Shown here piece by piece: positions 14,501 through 15,718 of a DNA stretch of 15,718 nt; positions within the stretch are counted from its first letter, which is position 1; each line of letters begins with the position of its first letter. Position numbers and translations under genes: made by a program. Below the pieces are notes generated by a model that was not told the origin of the DNA, did no database searches, and was given only the letters and a program-made list of their open reading frames with translations. The DNA comes from JBEVOS01 sp964564595 (GTDB lineage: Bacteria > Pseudomonadota > Alphaproteobacteria > Caulobacterales > Aquidulcibacteraceae), in assembly GCA_964564595.1 (NCBI GenBank), contig CAZMCA010000070.1, positions 1-15,718 of the forward strand, read 5' to 3'.

Positions 14501-15718
14501 ATAGCCGCGCGGGCCGGTACGGGGGGAGCCCTGGGCATAGATTTCTGGAAACGCCTTCTCGACTTCAGCGCTCAGCGTGTTGCGCGGCGCGAGCACGTAA
14601 GACCGATCGTCGATCGAAGCGAGCGCAATATCGATGTGCGCGATGCGTCGCGGATGCGTCCACTCGCCGCGTTCTTTTTGAAGAACGACGCGCGCCCGCG
14701 CCTCGCCGTCTTCGCCACCACCGAAGTTTTCGACCCATAGCCGCGCAAGAGAGCGGCCGTGAAAGAGGTCTTCTGCCGCCGTTACTTCGTCTTGGGCGTA
14801 GCCCGGCCCTTTTTCATCTGGCGTTGCTGCCGCAGCCCGGTCCTTAAGCGCCGTCCCGCTTCCGCCCAATACGCCGGATCGTGCTCCTCCGTTAATTGCG
14901 GCGAGGAGCGAGGCGGCTGACGCGCCGCCCGACTTGGCGATTTCGATTTGTCCTGGGGGTCCGTTGGCATTGATCTCCACATAGCCCGAGAGCGGCGCGC
15001 TTTCAACGATCTCAGCGAACGTCGGTTTCGGTTTATCGAGCACAGCGCGGAAAATCGCGGGATCGACATAGCGCCCGCCTGACAGGAAGCGGCTCGCCAT
15101 GCGGCGCGCGGCCTCCGCGCCGTCGACATCGATGTGAACCATCGACACCGAATAGCCAGACGTTTCGAGCTGCTGGATCGTCTTGCGCATGCCGAGCACG
15201 CTATCGCCGACGCGCTCGATCACGACGTTCGTACCGCTATCGAGAAAATCGACTTGCGCCGCAGCGCGCAGGCCGGCGCTCTCAAAATGCACCGATTGCG
15301 AATTCAGCCCGCCCTCGTAAGTGGGCACGAATTCCTTCGCGATGTCCGCATCGAGCACCGCCGCGCCAAACGCGCGCGCGAGATCGTTGATGAACGTCGA
15401 CTTGCCCGCGCCGGGATGGCCGACAACCACAACGGCGCGGAATTCGCGCCGCGGAATCCCGCCAGACTTGGCTTCATAAATCTCCTTAAGGCGCTCGATC
15501 GCCTCTTCCGCGTCGACAACATCGCCCGTGCGCGGATCGATGTATTCGCGCCCGTCGAAGAAATCAGGATCGGCGGCCTCTTGCGCCGTGGCGGTCCAAG
15601 GCGTCTCAGCGGAATATTGCTCGACGGCCTGCATCATCGGCGAGGCGAGAATTTCTTCCGCGCTCGCCTTGCGCGCGATCATGTCTCGCAACGCGATGAT
15701 GTCTTCATCGGAGCCGAA
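8519..15718 (-). CDS. Giant polyvalent virion-type protein: zeta-like kinase, HExxH metallopeptidase, LPD-type regions (partial, over 2,390 aa)
   Basis: The reading frame is open to the right edge, so the true N-terminus is outside the window. Numbering here starts at a TTG at 15691. Residues about 85-235 are a zeta-toxin-like P-loop kinase: Walker A GHPGAGKST (91-99), LDADIAKEFVP (113-123) and SGGRYVDP. Residues 426-430 are HETGH, a zinc metallopeptidase motif, followed by FARGFEAYVMEG with a possible third ligand. Other blocks recur in large phage proteins: GGIVDESGGL to AWEAGFF (711-755), SPHWDNHAWGSIR to AEEIQADF (1064-1098), and PFKDTWEDVLLKRLLIRAA (1237-1255). Residues about 2000-2390 resemble the conserved C-terminus of podovirus ejection-type proteins, with a hydrophobic segment at 2246-2267. 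Iyer and colleagues described such polyvalent proteins as injected conflict effectors. By gene order it replaces T7 gp16. Confidence 0.85.
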   Translation of the reverse strand, partial: FGSDEDIIALRDMIARKASAEEILASPMMQAVEQYSAETPWTATAQEAADPDFFDGREYIDPRTGDVVDAEEAIERLKEIYEAKSGGIPRREFRAVVVVGHPGAGKSTFINDLARAFGAAVLDADIAKEFVPTYEGGLNSQSVHFESAGLRAAAQVDFLDSGTNVVIERVGDSVLGMRKTIQQLETSGYSVSMVHIDVDGAEAARRMASRFLSGGRYVDPAIFRAVLDKPKPTFAEIVESAPLSGYVEINANGPPGQIEIAKSGGASAASLLAAINGGARSGVLGGSGTALKDRAAAATPDEKGPGYAQDEVTAAEDLFHGRSLARLWVENFGGGEDGEARARVVLQKERGEWTHPRRIAHIDIALASIDDRSYVLAPRNTLSAEVEKAFPEIYAQGSPRTGPRGYFTPGYDRNGELNSAVINLLEARNLSTLLHETGHLNLELLMMFAAQDTAPQAIKDDAQTVLDWFGGDLTMERWAAMSIDERRPYHEQFARGFEAYVMEGKSPSGALRQVFATIRTWLVAIYKSVLALKVELNDEVRAVMDRMVATDEEIAAAQKANGANQVMSREEFGGTDKQYARYLKEIDRARSEAEADLQANVMGALFADRTRQWRAEEKRQRETVELDVDADPARIALDWLAFGLWRHGPKPDWATDDLRLSLKAVLDDYGQDAYDGLPPELRKVDADDLVKQAVATRVALNKRGPQRLADWLLHYARKHGGIVDESGGLQQVLDGKRGYGRVINDQGGRHLDDVAMAAWEAGFFGPPPGRVTDGGYAQDGAPAPREFKPSLRHIEKWGDTIDDEASIQKALRRIVQIRNMTPVNASWNDLRDAVRDLAELFENSVQRPVDYTSTVAQDRWHFGRQAEAIFERYDDTDRYIFVEALKLDTEGRQRNRVLVEIAETLREWRNRGVRRKGLRDLFLQDIESDPRDKRRSELGLTQRTGFYSAVARAVKSMPDRQWQMGGEHVINWLLKQPGVKREEIDFLELPALIGRRDLTREEVENYIADRELRLQARFNKFDPENPSTDYEYGGTRAFAGPRIPGRGVYFEDRLAFPKRRPDGREFAPGMFNSPHWDNHAWGSIRGSIRDVPGYGKTYIAEEIQADFFQGAQRQGGAEPRRPRVAAEDYLRWKARRSEYNAARFRLSQRLDALRTVANYARWGADLRNAIVEIEIWEKGDTLDDALANLSRLAEAVEASPNGNYREAALSDLDAIAAEFRAEPEFFEHGANRKFGNPESYYTPDSPFKDTWEDVLLKRLLIRAARENADAVAVSTSETTARIQNTAKAAGFYDEEFRVKLERLAREETGDPSLTIERVNLPTKRGQRAYSVWIVRLPEAARAQIRKRGMRYFQGDSVRNGERPTIREFLDRLNDDIRNDASPVYSSVDAEEVANRLEYQSWANWFAERGVDLKAPAKELRVQIERALSKDNGGLHPDVLASVFGFDSGAQFLRAISTLKPREEAIKEETRKRVMEEMGGDPFADGSIAEEARIAAHRESRARAIELELDAIERATGNASRPVNAAAKDIARRQMESMTVKQVRAYDWFLSAERRESRNAIEAIRKGDMTAARMHKHRQLVNFHLYRLARDAAEEMDKAQTYLRKFDRAGVRDKIDGDYLDQIDGLLEAYELRNTTQRRQRSMASLNQWAQDMEARGLGHLVDVDPRVLSEASRKPFVRLPIDEARGLVDTIRNIEHLGRLKDKLLAAQERRAFRATVDGVVAQLEATGPLSEPKRRTYTPTAMQRVSDTIRKAHAEMTRMEFLFKHLDGKANGPIWQTLWAPLAAAADKETALMRRATTDMQAIWKRYERGELGRMFNKRIETPELPVRGPNGTATSFTKAEIITIALNWGNEGNRAALLNGFGWSEENVRLVLDRELDARDWETVQAIWDLIGSFRDEAFALHEDLTGVRPKAVEATPVETKFGTFKGGYYPLKYDGERSVRQNRDDKRAESLEAWGSNWSKPMTRKGHLEARVGSGGRPVKLSMSVFTEHVNNVSHDIAYRRAVIDTMRIIEDQAFAEAFIGVAGQPMYDQLTPWLQSIAADRADPTVWFWRHLQKLRGNVAIAAMGYRLSTGLQQLTGVLQAVPELGSLRMSGAMVKLLRNPAQIEAKARFILDKSEFMRSRMTTRDRDIRETIEGMQQTDKLYPIRQHAFALVGMFDWAVSSTVWTAAYDRAMDGEVNGIDTGDEAGAISYADSMVRTTQSAGLNQDLPAIMRGTQINKLMTMFFSYFSVLYNWTASSVGDVRRGRIPPHVFVANMALIYVIAPLMAEAIAGRLIPREGEDEEERNNRVLGVILRMPFQTIPYLRDVVNAAGTTFDYQLSPVESAPKMIIRAGQDLAAGRTLYSENTAKAAVTSIGYMFGLPSGAAWPLIDYIADYVEGEETGLDPYEALVADRR
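11761..12240. other. Lower-GC segment inside the giant gene
   Basis: By hand count this 480-base stretch is about 55% G+C (266 of 480), while sampled rows on both sides are 65-70%. It encodes residues about 1151-1311, the second half of the EEIQ/PFxxTW region. The reading frame is intact, so this looks like a module exchanged within the gene and not like damage. Confidence 0.5.

Noticed and set aside
8519..15718. The zeta-like kinase as the toxin of an ordinary toxin-antitoxin pair
   Set aside because: It is one domain of a giant virion-type protein and no epsilon-like antitoxin gene is adjacent.
1..15718. GCGATCGC octamers as a cyanobacterial HIP1 signature
   Set aside because: Several copies occur (for example near 6848, 8896 and 12072) but they follow from the general GATC excess and no other feature suggests a cyanobacterium.
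1..15718. CRISPR array, insertion sequence, rRNA
   Set aside because: I saw no regularly spaced repeats, transposase motifs or rRNA-like sequence on either strand.

Overview
This window looks like the late end of a tailed phage or prophage from a high-GC alphaproteobacterium-like host. The giant virion-type gene, the T7-type tail fibre and the lysis genes that follow it recall the right end of a T7-like podovirus genome (internal virion protein, tail fibre, holin, Rz/Rz1). The host call is an inference from base composition and the tRNA-Gly sequence. No terminase, capsid, portal, integrase or endolysin gene is present, so lifestyle and lineage cannot be settled from this window.

Layout, left to right. 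(1) Positions 15-56 hold the 5' half of a tRNA-Gly(CCC); its 3' half is missing, and this is the best candidate for an attachment-site core. (2) Positions 111-556 on the minus strand carry a two-gene, lower-GC cassette: a ribbon-helix-helix (RHH) regulator and a 76-residue unknown coupled to it. (3) Positions 557-1410 are a moron-like unit on the plus strand. It has a TTGACA promoter bracketed by two perfect GGTGTACACC palindromes, one multi-pass membrane protein gene and an intrinsic terminator. (4) Positions 1409-15718 are one unbroken minus-strand operon read from right to left. In order it encodes a giant polyvalent protein (more than 2,390 residues, open at the right edge), a tail fibre with an S74 chaperone domain, a 198-residue charged protein, an Rz-like and an overlapping Rz1-like spanin candidate, a 25-residue membrane peptide, a 126-residue coiled-coil/membrane protein of XhlA/holin type, a 411-residue four-segment membrane protein, an Hsp70 homologue without the helical lid, and a 53-residue membrane peptide.

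The genes from the tail fibre to the last small gene overlap stop-to-start (ATGA, TAATG, TGATG or longer), so they are very likely translated as one coupled set. Two features stand out. One is an Hsp70 with an apparently intact ATPase domain and a substrate-binding beta domain, embedded in a phage tail/lysis operon. The other is the giant protein, which joins a zeta-toxin-like P-loop kinase, an HExxH zinc metallopeptidase and several regions typical of injected large polyvalent phage proteins. The Hsp70 might fold or assemble the unusually large virion and fibre proteins, or act on membrane or lysis proteins; this is inference.

No stretch longer than 300 bases lacks a gene. I see no CRISPR array, insertion sequence or rRNA.
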